Under the pieces are notes generated by a model. It was given only the letters and a program-made list of their open reading frames with translations. It was not told the DNA's origin and ran no database searches. A program made the position numbers and the translations under genes. Shown one piece after another: positions 19,589-27,302 of a stretch of DNA of 64,000 nt (the stretch's first letter is position 1; each line of letters opens with the position of its first letter). This stretch comes from Geothermobacter hydrogeniphilus (GTDB lineage Bacteria > Desulfobacterota > Desulfuromonadia > Desulfuromonadales > Geothermobacteraceae), in NCBI RefSeq assembly GCF_002898515.1, contig NZ_PPFX01000004.1, forward strand, positions 51,485 to 115,484, read 5' to 3'.

Positions 19589-19632
19589 GTTCGGCCTGAA
19601 CCGGACCCGGGATCGAGCCGACGGAGGTCGCG

Positions 19633-19824
19633 ATGATCCAGGTCAAAACATTCGGTGAGCCGTTGCAGCCGTTCAAGACGCGGCGCGAACTTGAAGAACT
19701 CGATGCCAGGGTGAACGCCTTCGTGGTGGAGAATGTCGCCCGGGTGATTTCCGTGCAGGATATGCCGATCACCGACAACGGGTCGGTGATCGGCATGGTC
19801 AGGACACTGGTCTACGAGACCTGA
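19633..19824 (+). CDS. Small protein of unknown function (63 aa)
   Basis: Not recognised. It encodes 63 residues with regular amphipathic segments (RRELEELDARVNAFV) and two short strands ending GSVIGMVRTLVYET. A GGAGGTCG ribosome site precedes the ATG. It is 44 nt after the NifU-C gene and is closed by a strong terminator, which supports a real dicistronic unit. There are no cysteines and no signal peptide. Confidence 0.7.
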   Translation: MIQVKTFGEPLQPFKTRRELEELDARVNAFVVENVARVISVQDMPITDNGSVIGMVRTLVYET

Positions 19825-19850
19825 GTCCGGTGCGGTGAAGAATGGATGTG

Positions 19851-19884
19851 AAAAGCCCCCCGGCTAAGGCCGGAGGGCTTTTTT
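19851..19884. terminator. Bidirectional terminator
   Basis: Stem AAAAGCCCCCCGGC / GCCGGAGGGCTTTT with one mismatch and a TAAG loop, followed by TTTTTT on plus and preceded by AAAA. It ends the NifU-C unit and overlaps the end of the convergent TonB gene. Confidence 0.85.
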
Positions 19885-20683
19885 ATTGCCCCAGCTCAAA
19901 CCGGATCGGCAGCTGCAGTGCCAGGCGGGGGTCGAAGTCATCCGGCAGGGGAGAGAAGGGGGCGGCGGCGCGCACCGCTTTCAGGGCCGCCCGGTCGAGC
20001 AGCTTGAAGCCGCTGCTGCGCTCGACCTCGCAGCGGCACAGTTTACCTTCCGCGTTAATCTCGAAGTCGATCAGCACCACACCCTGCTGTCCGCCGCGCC
20101 GTGCCATCAGCGGATAGCGTTTGCTGCGGTCGATGCGCTGGCGGATGGCACCGAGGTAGGCCCGGTAGACGGGACTTGCCGCCGGATCGGCGCGGGGGGC
20201 GGCGGGCGCGCTGTTTGTTGGCGCGGTGGCCGTTTCTGTGGTGACCGTCGCTGTGGGTACGGTTGTCGGTGACGGGACGGGGGCGGTGATCGCCGTGGAT
20301 GGTGGGCGCCGGGGCGGCGCCGGGGGCGATCGTTTCGGCGCGAGCGGCGCCGGTGTCGGGCGGGCTGTCTTTACGACCGGTGCCGGTTTCGGTTCGGCTT
20401 TTTTTATCGGCCGTGGATCGGGCCTGGCTGCCGGTGGTTTCTCGGGCTGTGGCCGTTGGGTTGCCTGGTGAGGCGGAGCCAGGGGGCGAACCGCCGGCCC
20501 GGTCGGCTTCGGGGCGGGTTTGAAGATCAGCCCGACCTTAATGGATGTCGGTGGGGTCGGCATCCGGACCTGGCGATCATAGATCATCCCCATCAGGGCC
20601 AAGGCAAGCAGGTGCAACCCCAGTGAGATCAGCAGGGGACCGCTCCAGGGGCGGCCCCCTGCATGCTGACAGTGTCCGGCCAC
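19883..20683 (-). CDS. TonB-family energy transducer
   Basis: Inner-membrane protein that couples proton-motive force to outer-membrane receptors. The 266 residues have an N-terminal membrane anchor (LLISLGLHLLALALMGM) and a long Pro/Lys/Ala-rich periplasmic spacer from ~40 to 170. The C-terminal TonB domain includes YPLMARRGGQQGVVLIDFEI and ends PIRFELGQ. The start is GTG with AAGGAG 5 nt upstream. It lies 12 nt after the receptor gene, so it probably serves that receptor specifically. Confidence 0.93.
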   Translation of the reverse strand: MAGHCQHAGGRPWSGPLLISLGLHLLALALMGMIYDRQVRMPTPPTSIKVGLIFKPAPKPTGPAVRPLAPPHQATQRPQPEKPPAARPDPRPIKKAEPKPAPVVKTARPTPAPLAPKRSPPAPPRRPPSTAITAPVPSPTTVPTATVTTETATAPTNSAPAAPRADPAASPVYRAYLGAIRQRIDRSKRYPLMARRGGQQGVVLIDFEINAEGKLCRCEVERSSGFKLLDRAALKAVRAAAPFSPLPDDFDPRLALQLPIRFELGQ

Positions 20684-20695
20684 AGCTTCTCCTTG

Positions 20696-22777
20696 TCAGT
20701 AGTGGAAGGCCAGAGTGGCGTAAGCGAAGAGACCGGTCTCCGGGACCTTGACGCCGCTGCTGAAGGGGTCGCGCTGGTAGGAGAGATGGCTGAAGTAGAA
20801 GCGGTCGAAGATGTTGTTCACCCCTCCCGCCAGTGACCACCGGTTCCAGGTGGCTCCGGCCTTGACATCAGTGACCGCCCAGCCGGCGGTTTCCTCTTCC
20901 TGCAGGTCCGGGTCGACCCGGTTCTGGCGGTCGGCGAAGCGTTCGGTGGCCTCGACGAACCAGTCGCCGTTGTCGTAACGCAGGGCGAGACGACCGTTTA
21001 AGGGCGGGATTTCCGCCAGCGGCCGGTTGCTGTCGTCGTTTTCCGCCCTGACATAGGAGAGGCTGCCCTGCAGGAAGAGATTGCCGGGCAGAGATGCCTG
21101 GCCGCTCAACTCGCCGCCTTTGAACCTGGCGTCGACATTCCGGTAGGTGCGGGCCTGGATCAGCGGACCGGCACCATCGGGATCGGGTTGTTCGGTGATG
21201 TAGATAAAGTCCGTGATTCGGCTGTAGAAGAGCGAGGCGCTGGCAAAGAGGGTCTCGCCGGACCACTTGGCGCCGAGATCGAGTTGATTGTTGCGGCTGG
21301 CATCGAGGGCAGGGTTGCCGAGCCAGTTCTTGCCGGCCATGCGCTGCAGGCCGATATAGAGTTCCTGCTGGTCGGGCGGACGGCTCACGGAGGCGGCCCC
21401 GGTGAAGATTTCCAGCTGGTCGGTCGCCTGCCAGGTCAGTTGCAGATTGCCGCCCAGTTCGGTGAAGTCGGTATCGGTGGCGATTCCGGGACCGAAATAG
21501 GGTTGATAGAGGCTGGCGAGGCGCGTGGCGGAGAGCGCCTTCGCCTCGACCTCGGTGTAGTCCAGTCGCGCACCCCCCTTGAGGGTCAGACTCCCGGTCA
21601 ACGGCCAGCTGTATTCGGCGAAGGCGCCAAAATTGTCGATGTCGACGTCGGGAATCATCGGCTGCGGGTCGTACCCCATCCACATGGCCGATTCATTGGT
21701 CGCGTCCCAGTTGCGGCGGTAGACGTCAACCCCGCTGCTCAGGGTGCCGTGGCCGAGCCGGAAATCACCGTTCAGTTTGGCACCGGCGGTCATGGTTTCG
21801 GCGTCCGTCAGCATCATGGTGGGGCGGGTTACCATCATGCTCGGCCGTGAGCTTTCGCGCAGGCTGTCGTCCATCCGGTGGTCGACAGTGTTGAACCAGG
21901 CCTGGAAGGAGAGGGCGGAGAGAGTCTCGGACAGGTTGTGCAGCCGGGTGGTCCAGTTGACCCGGTGGGTACGGTCGTAGTCGGCATCCATCAGCAGGTA
22001 GGGATAGAGGACGTGGTCGGCGTCCTGGTAGGCGTAGCTGATTTCACTGCGTCCCTTCGCCAGCTTGTAGCCCCCCTTGGTCCAGAGGGTGTTGATCTCG
22101 TAGGCCTCCGAATCGATCGCCTCGGGCCGGTAGCGGTTGGGGCTGGTGGCCGGGTAGATTTCGGTCAGCCGTTTGCCGTCACCCGATTCCGGGATGTCGG
22201 AGGTCTTGTAGGCATAGCCGAGCAGTCCGTCCAGCGTTTTTCCACCGTAGCTGCCGACCAGGGAACTGTCGAGATAGTTGTCGCTGCCGTAGCCGAGGTT
22301 GGCGCTGAAGCCCGGTCCTTTGACCGGTGCCTTTGATACGGCGTTGATCATGCCGCCGAGACTGCCCGGGTTGCTGAGATCGTAGGGCCCCTTGATGATT
22401 TCGATCGATTCGACCTCGGCGAAGTCGAAGTGGAAGGAGGGCGGGTCCATGCGCGAGGGGCAGCCGCCGTGCAGCCTGACGCCGTCGAGAAAGACGTTGA
22501 TGTTGTCGCGCTTGAGGCCGCGCAGCACGATGTCATTGGCGATCGCCCCCTTGCGTACCGAACTCAGGCCCGGAACTGCCTGCAGTGCCTCGCCGATGTC
22601 CCGCGCCGGGCTCTCCCGCACCTCGCGGATGGTCAGACTCTCCTGTTGGGACGACTGCTGTTGGCCGCGGACGGTGATTTCATCCAGCAGCGCGGTTTCG
22701 GCCCGTCCGGTCACAGGGACCATGGACAACGCGGCCAGCAGCAGTCCTGACATGGCCACCGGCAGATTGCGTCTCAT
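20696..22777 (-). CDS. TonB-dependent receptor, copper-receptor (NosA/OprC) type
   Basis: Outer-membrane gated barrel of 693 residues with a signal peptide (cleavage near GRAETA), plug domain and a C-terminal phenylalanine-containing strand (ATLAFHY). The plug segment HGGCPSRMDPP at 103-113 followed by KGPYDLSNPGSLGG is characteristic of the NosA/OprC copper-receptor group, and a methionine-rich loop (PSMMVTRPTMMLTD) could bind Cu(I). The ATG overlaps the stop of a 60-codon gene, and a TonB gene follows. Copper as the ligand is inferred from these motifs and from the NosL-like regulator next door. Confidence 0.9.
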   Translation of the reverse strand: MRRNLPVAMSGLLLAALSMVPVTGRAETALLDEITVRGQQQSSQQESLTIREVRESPARDIGEALQAVPGLSSVRKGAIANDIVLRGLKRDNINVFLDGVRLHGGCPSRMDPPSFHFDFAEVESIEIIKGPYDLSNPGSLGGMINAVSKAPVKGPGFSANLGYGSDNYLDSSLVGSYGGKTLDGLLGYAYKTSDIPESGDGKRLTEIYPATSPNRYRPEAIDSEAYEINTLWTKGGYKLAKGRSEISYAYQDADHVLYPYLLMDADYDRTHRVNWTTRLHNLSETLSALSFQAWFNTVDHRMDDSLRESSRPSMMVTRPTMMLTDAETMTAGAKLNGDFRLGHGTLSSGVDVYRRNWDATNESAMWMGYDPQPMIPDVDIDNFGAFAEYSWPLTGSLTLKGGARLDYTEVEAKALSATRLASLYQPYFGPGIATDTDFTELGGNLQLTWQATDQLEIFTGAASVSRPPDQQELYIGLQRMAGKNWLGNPALDASRNNQLDLGAKWSGETLFASASLFYSRITDFIYITEQPDPDGAGPLIQARTYRNVDARFKGGELSGQASLPGNLFLQGSLSYVRAENDDSNRPLAEIPPLNGRLALRYDNGDWFVEATERFADRQNRVDPDLQEEETAGWAVTDVKAGATWNRWSLAGGVNNIFDRFYFSHLSYQRDPFSSGVKVPETGLFAYATLAFHY

Positions 22778-22956
22778 CGTGCCAGATCCTGGAACTGGTC
22801 AAGCCAGCGGTGTCGCTGCTGTTCGCCCAGGCAGCCCCAGACCGGGCTGATGATCAGGTCGCGGACCTGGCGCAGGGTTGGCTGGCTGGGCGGTGTTCCG
22901 CGGACAGTGAGCGAATCGATATTCCTGGAACGATGAACGAAACGGGTTGCCGGCAT
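22774..22956 (-). CDS. Small protein upstream of the TonB receptor
   Basis: Not recognised. It encodes 60 residues starting at the ATG at 22956, which has AGGAGG about 5 nt upstream; the longer open frame to 23016 has no such site. The protein is basic, with a single Cys in SPVWGCLGEQQRHRW. There is no signal peptide. Its TGA overlaps the receptor ATG, which implies translational coupling. It may be a small accessory or leader protein for receptor expression. Confidence 0.6.
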   Translation of the reverse strand: MPATRFVHRSRNIDSLTVRGTPPSQPTLRQVRDLIISPVWGCLGEQQRHRWLDQFQDLAR

Positions 22957-23057
22957 CTTCCCCTCCTGTCTGGGTTTGGCAGAAAATGTTTTCCATGAAA
23001 CAAAATTTACCGGCATCTTGGGTGAAAATCCAGTATGTACAAGGTTGAAGTGTGATA

Positions 23058-23079
23058 AAACATGTTATGTTTAAAACAT
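23058..23079. promoter_or_regulatory. Candidate operator between receptor operon and regulator
   Basis: Perfect inverted repeat AAACAT-GTT-ATGTTT followed one base later by a third half-site AAACAT. It sits in an AT-rich island between the divergent receptor operon and the DeoR-type gene, the natural place for autoregulation and receptor control. Binding by that regulator is inferred. Confidence 0.5.
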
Positions 23080-23082
23080 TGT

Positions 23083-23136
23083 CCTGAATCAGTGAGCCCC
23101 TGAACTCTCCGTCCAACAGAAACTCACTGATTCAGG
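23083..23136. mobile_element. 54-bp deleted MITE, copy 2
   Basis: Carries both 14-bp ends of the MITE family as a perfect inverted pair (CCTGAATCAGTGAG and CTCACTGATTCAGG) but lacks about 108 internal bases. The remaining right-hand part matches the full copies. The flanks agree only partly (ATTGT versus ATTTC). It lies 20 nt before the regulator start codon. Confidence 0.85.
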
Positions 23137-23155
23137 ATTTCGAAAGGGGGTACGT

Positions 23156-23806
23156 ATGCGGGGAACCGAACGACGCAAGCTGGTGCTGGAGCACCTGGAG
23201 GCAGATGGCAGCCTGTCGATAACCGAATTGGCCGCCGTTCTCGGGGTGTCGAAAATGACCATACACCGCGACCTGGATTTATTGGAAAAGCGCGGCGCCC
23301 TGCGACGGATTCATGGCGGTGCGGTGTTGCCGAAGCCGGAAACTCCCGTCGAGCCGGAGCGCAGCGGGGGATCTCACGGGTTGCGGGAATGCATGATCTG
23401 TTTCCGTCCGGCCACCCAGCACCTGGTCTACAGCATGACGCTGCGCGACGGGACCCAGCGTCACGCCTGCTGCCCCCACTGTGGCATCTCGGCCCAGCTC
23501 AGCCTCGGCGACCAGGTGATCATGGCTCTGACCGCCGACTACCTGAGCGGCCAGCTGCACAGCGTGCAGCGTTCCTTTTTTCTCTACGGCAGTGCCGCCG
23601 CGCCTTGCTGCCGGCCGTCGATTTTGACCTTTGTCGAGGAGGAGAACGCGCGCCGGTTTCAGACCGGGTTCGGCGGTGAGCTGGGACGTTTCGAGGATGC
23701 CCTCAATTATCTCCGTGCCGAACTGCAGTTCAACGCCGGAGAACCAGGTTGTCCGGCCTGCGCGGGGTTGGTGGTGGAACGAGCCGGCCGGAATTCAGTG
23801 ACTTGA
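23156..23806 (+). CDS. DeoR-type HTH regulator with NosL-like cysteine-rich domain
   Basis: 216-residue regulator. Residues 1-58 form a DeoR-type helix-turn-helix (ITELAAVLGVSKMTIHRDLD) ending in the family RIHGGAV turn. Instead of the sugar-phosphate domain, the rest is cysteine-rich: C79/C82, C105/C106/C109, C151/C152 and C199/C202. The blocks LTADYLSG, GSAAAPCCRPSIL and RFQTGFGGELGRF resemble the copper-binding NosL fold. It faces the copper-type TonB receptor operon and probably controls it in response to metal. AAAGGGGG lies before the ATG, just after the MITE. Its 3' end overlaps the convergent gene by 12 nt. Confidence 0.85.
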   Translation: MRGTERRKLVLEHLEADGSLSITELAAVLGVSKMTIHRDLDLLEKRGALRRIHGGAVLPKPETPVEPERSGGSHGLRECMICFRPATQHLVYSMTLRDGTQRHACCPHCGISAQLSLGDQVIMALTADYLSGQLHSVQRSFFLYGSAAAPCCRPSILTFVEEENARRFQTGFGGELGRFEDALNYLRAELQFNAGEPGCPACAGLVVERAGRNSVT

Positions 23807-24925
23807 ACGGTCGGTGAGTTTCAGCAGCCAGCCCTGCTTGGTGGCAATCGCCCCCTTGGGACAGAGTTCCTGGCAGCAGAAGCAGCGGATGCAGAGCCGG
23901 TCGTCGATCTCGACCCGCTGGTCGAGCTGCATCGCCTGTGGCGGGCAGTGATCGACACAGTGTCCGCAGCGGATGCAGGCGGTCGCATCGATGACGGGGC
24001 GGGCACTGAGAGCCCGTTTGAGCCGGGTCCGCAGGAAGGCGGGCAGGCCGAAGCCGGCATCGGTACTTTTCGCCGGGCGGAAAGCGGGGCAGCGCAAGGT
24101 CTCGAGCGCGTCCCCTGCCAGTTGCAGCTCTTCGATTCGGGTATGTCGCCGTCCGCTGTCGCGGGCGACTTTCCAGGTCCAGACCTGGTCCGCGCTCATG
24201 CCGACCAGCTCACCGGCGGCAGTGTCGACGGCGACCGGGTCGCGTCCCGCCAGCAGGACGCCGATCGGCACCGGGTCGCCGCTGCCGGGACCCTCTCCTT
24301 CCATCCCCACCACCGCGTCGACAATGGTCAGGGCCGGGGAAACCCGTTCCGCCAGTTCCAGCAGCATCAGTGCGAAGAACTCCTTGTCGGCTCCGGCCTG
24401 CAGGTGCAGGCGCGGTTTGCGCATCCCCACCACTGCCCCGAACAGGTTCTTCACCGCGCAGGTCAGTCCCATCATCTGGTGGGTCTTGAGCTTGGGCAGG
24501 TTGATGATGACATCGGCGTCGAGGATGTCGCGGGCGATCTCCAGCTGGTGGAAGGTGCCGCCGTCGGCGGTGACCGGCTGCGATTCGGTGAAGGGGGCGA
24601 AGCGGGCGCCGGTCTCCTCGATCACCTGCAGGATGCCGCACTTGCGCGCCACCTGTTCGGGCCGGCCGAGACCGGGAGAGTCCCCGACGCTGACAATGCC
24701 GCCGGCCGTCTGCGCCAGACGGATCACGGCGCGGACGATTTCCGGATGGGTGGTCACCGCCTTGTCGGGAGATTTTCCGGCCAGCAGATTTGGTTTGAGC
24801 AGCACCTTCTGTCCGGGGCGGACAAAGGACTCGATGCCGCCGAGGGGGGCGAGCAACTGCTGCAGGGCGGGTTCGATCGCGGCCGGCCGGTAGTCGGCCA
24901 GGGGCTGCAGGCTGACGGTGTTCAT
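23795..24925 (-). CDS. DUF362 protein with two [4Fe-4S] ferredoxin motifs
   Basis: 376-residue protein with an N-terminal DUF362 domain (KVLLKPNLLAGKSPDKAVTT, SVGDSPGLGR, INLPKLKTHQMMGLTCAVKN). The C-terminal double ferredoxin motif reads CIRCGHCVDHCP and CIRCFCCQELCP near 315-355. DUF362 proteins are iron-sulfur proteins of unsettled function, probably in electron transfer or cofactor chemistry. Its ATG overlaps the yjbQ stop, so it is translated from the same mRNA as yjbQ and the hydrolase. Confidence 0.9.
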   Translation of the reverse strand: MNTVSLQPLADYRPAAIEPALQQLLAPLGGIESFVRPGQKVLLKPNLLAGKSPDKAVTTHPEIVRAVIRLAQTAGGIVSVGDSPGLGRPEQVARKCGILQVIEETGARFAPFTESQPVTADGGTFHQLEIARDILDADVIINLPKLKTHQMMGLTCAVKNLFGAVVGMRKPRLHLQAGADKEFFALMLLELAERVSPALTIVDAVVGMEGEGPGSGDPVPIGVLLAGRDPVAVDTAAGELVGMSADQVWTWKVARDSGRRHTRIEELQLAGDALETLRCPAFRPAKSTDAGFGLPAFLRTRLKRALSARPVIDATACIRCGHCVDHCPPQAMQLDQRVEIDDRLCIRCFCCQELCPKGAIATKQGWLLKLTDRSSH

Positions 24926-25317
24926 CGGTCGAGGATCTGCAGCTGGACGTGCCGTCGCCGCGGACCGTCGAATTCGCAGAACCAGATCCCCTGCCAGGTG
25001 CCGAGCTGCGGCCGGCCATCCTCGATGATCAGGGTTTCGCCGGCGCCGACCAGGCTGCTTTTCAGGTGCGCGGCGCTGTTGCCTTCGAGGTGCCGGTAGT
25101 TGTCTTCAAAGGGAACCAGCTTGTTCAGTTCCATCACCAGGTCGCGGACCACGTCCGGGTCGGCATTTTCGTTGATGGTGATCGCGGCGGTGGTGTGGGG
25201 GGTGAAGAGGATGCAGATGCCGGAGCGGATGCCGCTGTCGGCGATGGCCTGCCTGACCTCGGCGGTGATGTCAATCATCTCCACCCGGTCCCGACTGACG
25301 ACCTCGAAAGTGGTCAT
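24922..25317 (-). CDS. yjbQ: YjbQ/UPF0047-family protein
   Basis: 131 residues of the UPF0047 family, whose members show weak thiamine-phosphate synthase activity. Signatures are ILFTPHTTAAITINENAD, RHLEGNSAAHLKSSL and the C-terminal GTWQGIWFCEFDGPR. The ATG at 25315-25317 overlaps the stop of the upstream hydrolase gene, and the stop overlaps the DUF362 start, giving a compact three-gene operon. The true in vivo reaction is not known. Confidence 0.93.
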   Translation of the reverse strand: MTTFEVVSRDRVEMIDITAEVRQAIADSGIRSGICILFTPHTTAAITINENADPDVVRDLVMELNKLVPFEDNYRHLEGNSAAHLKSSLVGAGETLIIEDGRPQLGTWQGIWFCEFDGPRRRHVQLQILDR

Positions 25318-26147
25318 GCGGAGGGATCTCCGAGGGCATCCAGAACCGCCCTGACGGCGGTTTTGTGATACAGCAGCCCCATGTGGCCCATGCCCTGCAG
25401 TTCGACCTCGCGGCTGCCGGGAAGGCGGCCGGAGGAGGACGGGATGACGATGTTGTCGTGGCGGCTGTAGATGCAGGTCAGGGGGATGTCGGCCGGCAGT
25501 TTGCTGGCATTGAGTTCGGCCAGAAAGGTTGATCCGGGCAGCAGGTTGCGGGCCAGCGGACTGACGGCGAAGGGGGCGAGTTTCGAGCCGCCGTTCGGGG
25601 CCCCGAGCTGGATGCAGTGCGCCACCCGGGCGGCCCCGCCGCGGCGCTGGATATAGTTGCGGGCGAGGATGCCGCCCATCGAGTGACCGATCAGCACCAC
25701 CTGCTCGACCCCCGCCTGCAGGCGCAGCTGGTCGACCTTCTTGGCGATCAGCTCGGTGAGGATTTCGACGTCGTGCCAGGCGGACAACCGCAGGCTGTAG
25801 ATGGTGCGATAGCCGGTCCGCTTCAGACGCCGTTTCAGCCACCACCAGCAGGAGCGGTTGTGAAACAGCCCGTGCAGCAGGATGATCGGCGGCCTGCTGT
25901 TGTCAACCGTCGGTTTTTCCGCCGGCCAGATCCAGCCGAGCGGATGCAGCAGCACGCTGACGAAGAGCAGCAGCGTTTCGCCGACCAGCAGCCGCAGGGC
26001 CAGCAGCAGGCGGCGCGGCGCGAAACGTTGTTCCATCAGTTCCGGGCTGAGGTTGGCCGACTCGTACCAGTAGATGGCGTAGGAGAGCAGCGTGATCAGC
26101 GCCACGATCACGAAAACAATGGCTAACATATTGAAAAATATATGCAT
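25314..26147 (-). CDS. Membrane-anchored alpha/beta hydrolase (lipase-like)
   Basis: 277-residue alpha/beta hydrolase. N-terminal hydrophobic helices lie at ~5-25 and ~45-70, so the enzyme is membrane-anchored. The fold starts with PPIILLHGLFHNRSCWWW (oxyanion HG), the nucleophile is Ser in GHSMGG near 155, the acid lies near YSRHDNIV and the catalytic His near GMGHMGLL. It resembles triacylglycerol lipase/esterase families; the substrate is unknown. It is the first gene of the yjbQ-DUF362 operon and diverges from the xer gene. Confidence 0.88.
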   Translation of the reverse strand: MHIFFNMLAIVFVIVALITLLSYAIYWYESANLSPELMEQRFAPRRLLLALRLLVGETLLLFVSVLLHPLGWIWPAEKPTVDNSRPPIILLHGLFHNRSCWWWLKRRLKRTGYRTIYSLRLSAWHDVEILTELIAKKVDQLRLQAGVEQVVLIGHSMGGILARNYIQRRGGAARVAHCIQLGAPNGGSKLAPFAVSPLARNLLPGSTFLAELNASKLPADIPLTCIYSRHDNIVIPSSSGRLPGSREVELQGMGHMGLLYHKTAVRAVLDALGDPSA

Positions 26148-26223
26148 ATTGAGATCCTTGCAGGGTCACCAATTATGCCACGGGACTCCCCGTCCGTCAA
26201 ACATGCCGGATATGTTTTCCCTT

Positions 26224-26232
26224 GTGCTACAA
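26224..26232 (+). promoter_or_regulatory. Extended -10 promoter placing the start of xer mRNA at its ATG
   Basis: TGCTACAAT matches the extended -10 consensus (TGnTATAAT) in 8 of 9 positions counting the free base. A start site about 7 nt downstream would fall on the A of the ATG at 26240, and no ribosome-binding sequence is present. This suggests a leaderless transcript. Confidence 0.45.
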
Positions 26233-26239
26233 TCTGCTG

Positions 26240-27148
26240 ATGGAAGAGCAATTGCAGCGTTTTTATCGCCACCTCGATATCGAGCGGAACCTCTCGGAGC
26301 ATACCCGCAAGGCCTACCGGCGTGACCTGGAGGAATTTGTCCGTTGCGCACGTGGCTATCTCGGCCTGGAAGAAGGGCAGGCATTCCGGGCCGACCGGGT
26401 CGATCGCCTGCTGCTGCGGCGCCACCTGGCCGAACTGCACCGCCGCAACCGCAAGTCGACCATTGCCCGCAAGTTGGCCGCCCTGAGAACCTTTTTCCGT
26501 TTCCTGGTGCGTGAGGGGGATCTTGACGCCAATCCCGGCGAGCTGGTCGCGACCCCGCGTCAGGACAAGTACCTGCCCTGTACCCTCTCTGTCGACGAGG
26601 TGTTCGGGCTGCTCGACCATGGCGGTGGCGGGGATCTCCTCGCCCTGCGCGACCAGGCGATGTTCGAGCTGCTCTACAGCAGCGGGTTGCGGGTCGGGGA
26701 GCTGACCGGGCTCGACGTCGGAGATCTCGACCTGGCCGCCGGCCTGGTGCGGGTACTCGGCAAGGGGAGCAAGGAGCGGATCGTTCCCGTCGGCACCAAG
26801 GCGCTGGCCGCCCTGCGGACCTATCTCGATGCGCGTGACGTCAGTGCCCCGGATCACCCCCTCTTTCTCAACTGCCGGGGCGGCCGCCTGAGTTCACGCA
26901 GTGTCCAGCGGCAGCTCAAGCGCCGACTGCTGCAAAGCGACGTTTTGCGTGACGCTTCCCCCCATGCCCTGCGTCATTCCTTCGCCACCCACCTGCTAGA
27001 TTCCGGTGCCGACCTGCGCGCTATTCAGGAGCTGCTCGGTCACGCTTCGCTCTCCACTACCCAGAAATACACCCGGGTCAGTATCGATCACCTGGCCAGC
27101 GTCTACGACCAGGCGCATCCCCGCAGCCGTAAAAAATCTTCATCCTGA
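26240..27148 (+). CDS. Tyrosine recombinase XerC/XerD
   Basis: Site-specific recombinase of 302 residues that resolves chromosome dimers at dif. The N-terminal SAM-like domain starts EEQLQRFYRHLDIERNLSEHT. The catalytic set is Arg in SSGLRVGEL, Lys in GKGSKERIVP, HxxR in HALRHSFATHLL, His in LGHASLSTTQ and nucleophile Tyr in TQKYTRV. The ATG at 26240 is preferred to an in-frame TTG at 26222. Whether it is XerC or XerD cannot be decided from sequence alone. Confidence 0.95.
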   Translation: MEEQLQRFYRHLDIERNLSEHTRKAYRRDLEEFVRCARGYLGLEEGQAFRADRVDRLLLRRHLAELHRRNRKSTIARKLAALRTFFRFLVREGDLDANPGELVATPRQDKYLPCTLSVDEVFGLLDHGGGGDLLALRDQAMFELLYSSGLRVGELTGLDVGDLDLAAGLVRVLGKGSKERIVPVGTKALAALRTYLDARDVSAPDHPLFLNCRGGRLSSRSVQRQLKRRLLQSDVLRDASPHALRHSFATHLLDSGADLRAIQELLGHASLSTTQKYTRVSIDHLASVYDQAHPRSRKKSSS

Positions 27149-27220
27149 ATGTCCTCAAGCGATGCTCATGCAAGGGCCTGATAATCAAGCGACTAAAAAT
27201 GACCAATTAAGTCAGATTTT

Positions 27221-27249
27221 GCTTGACAGTCGTGAGTCGCTGAGTAGAA
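27221..27249 (+). promoter_or_regulatory. Sigma-70-type promoter of the peroxiredoxin gene
   Basis: TTGACA about 80 nt upstream of the gene is followed after roughly 17 nt by TAGAAT, close to the consensus -35/-10 pair. The region is AT-rich relative to its surroundings. Confidence 0.6.
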
Positions 27250-27302
27250 TTGTCAGGAAATTTCGGTTCCACCAACAACCGACAAACAAGGAGACGCATA
27301 TC

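Noticed and set aside
22990-23082. Fur box controlling the TonB receptor
   Set aside because: No GATAATGATAATCATTATC-like 19-mer; the only palindrome is AAACAT-GTT-ATGTTT.
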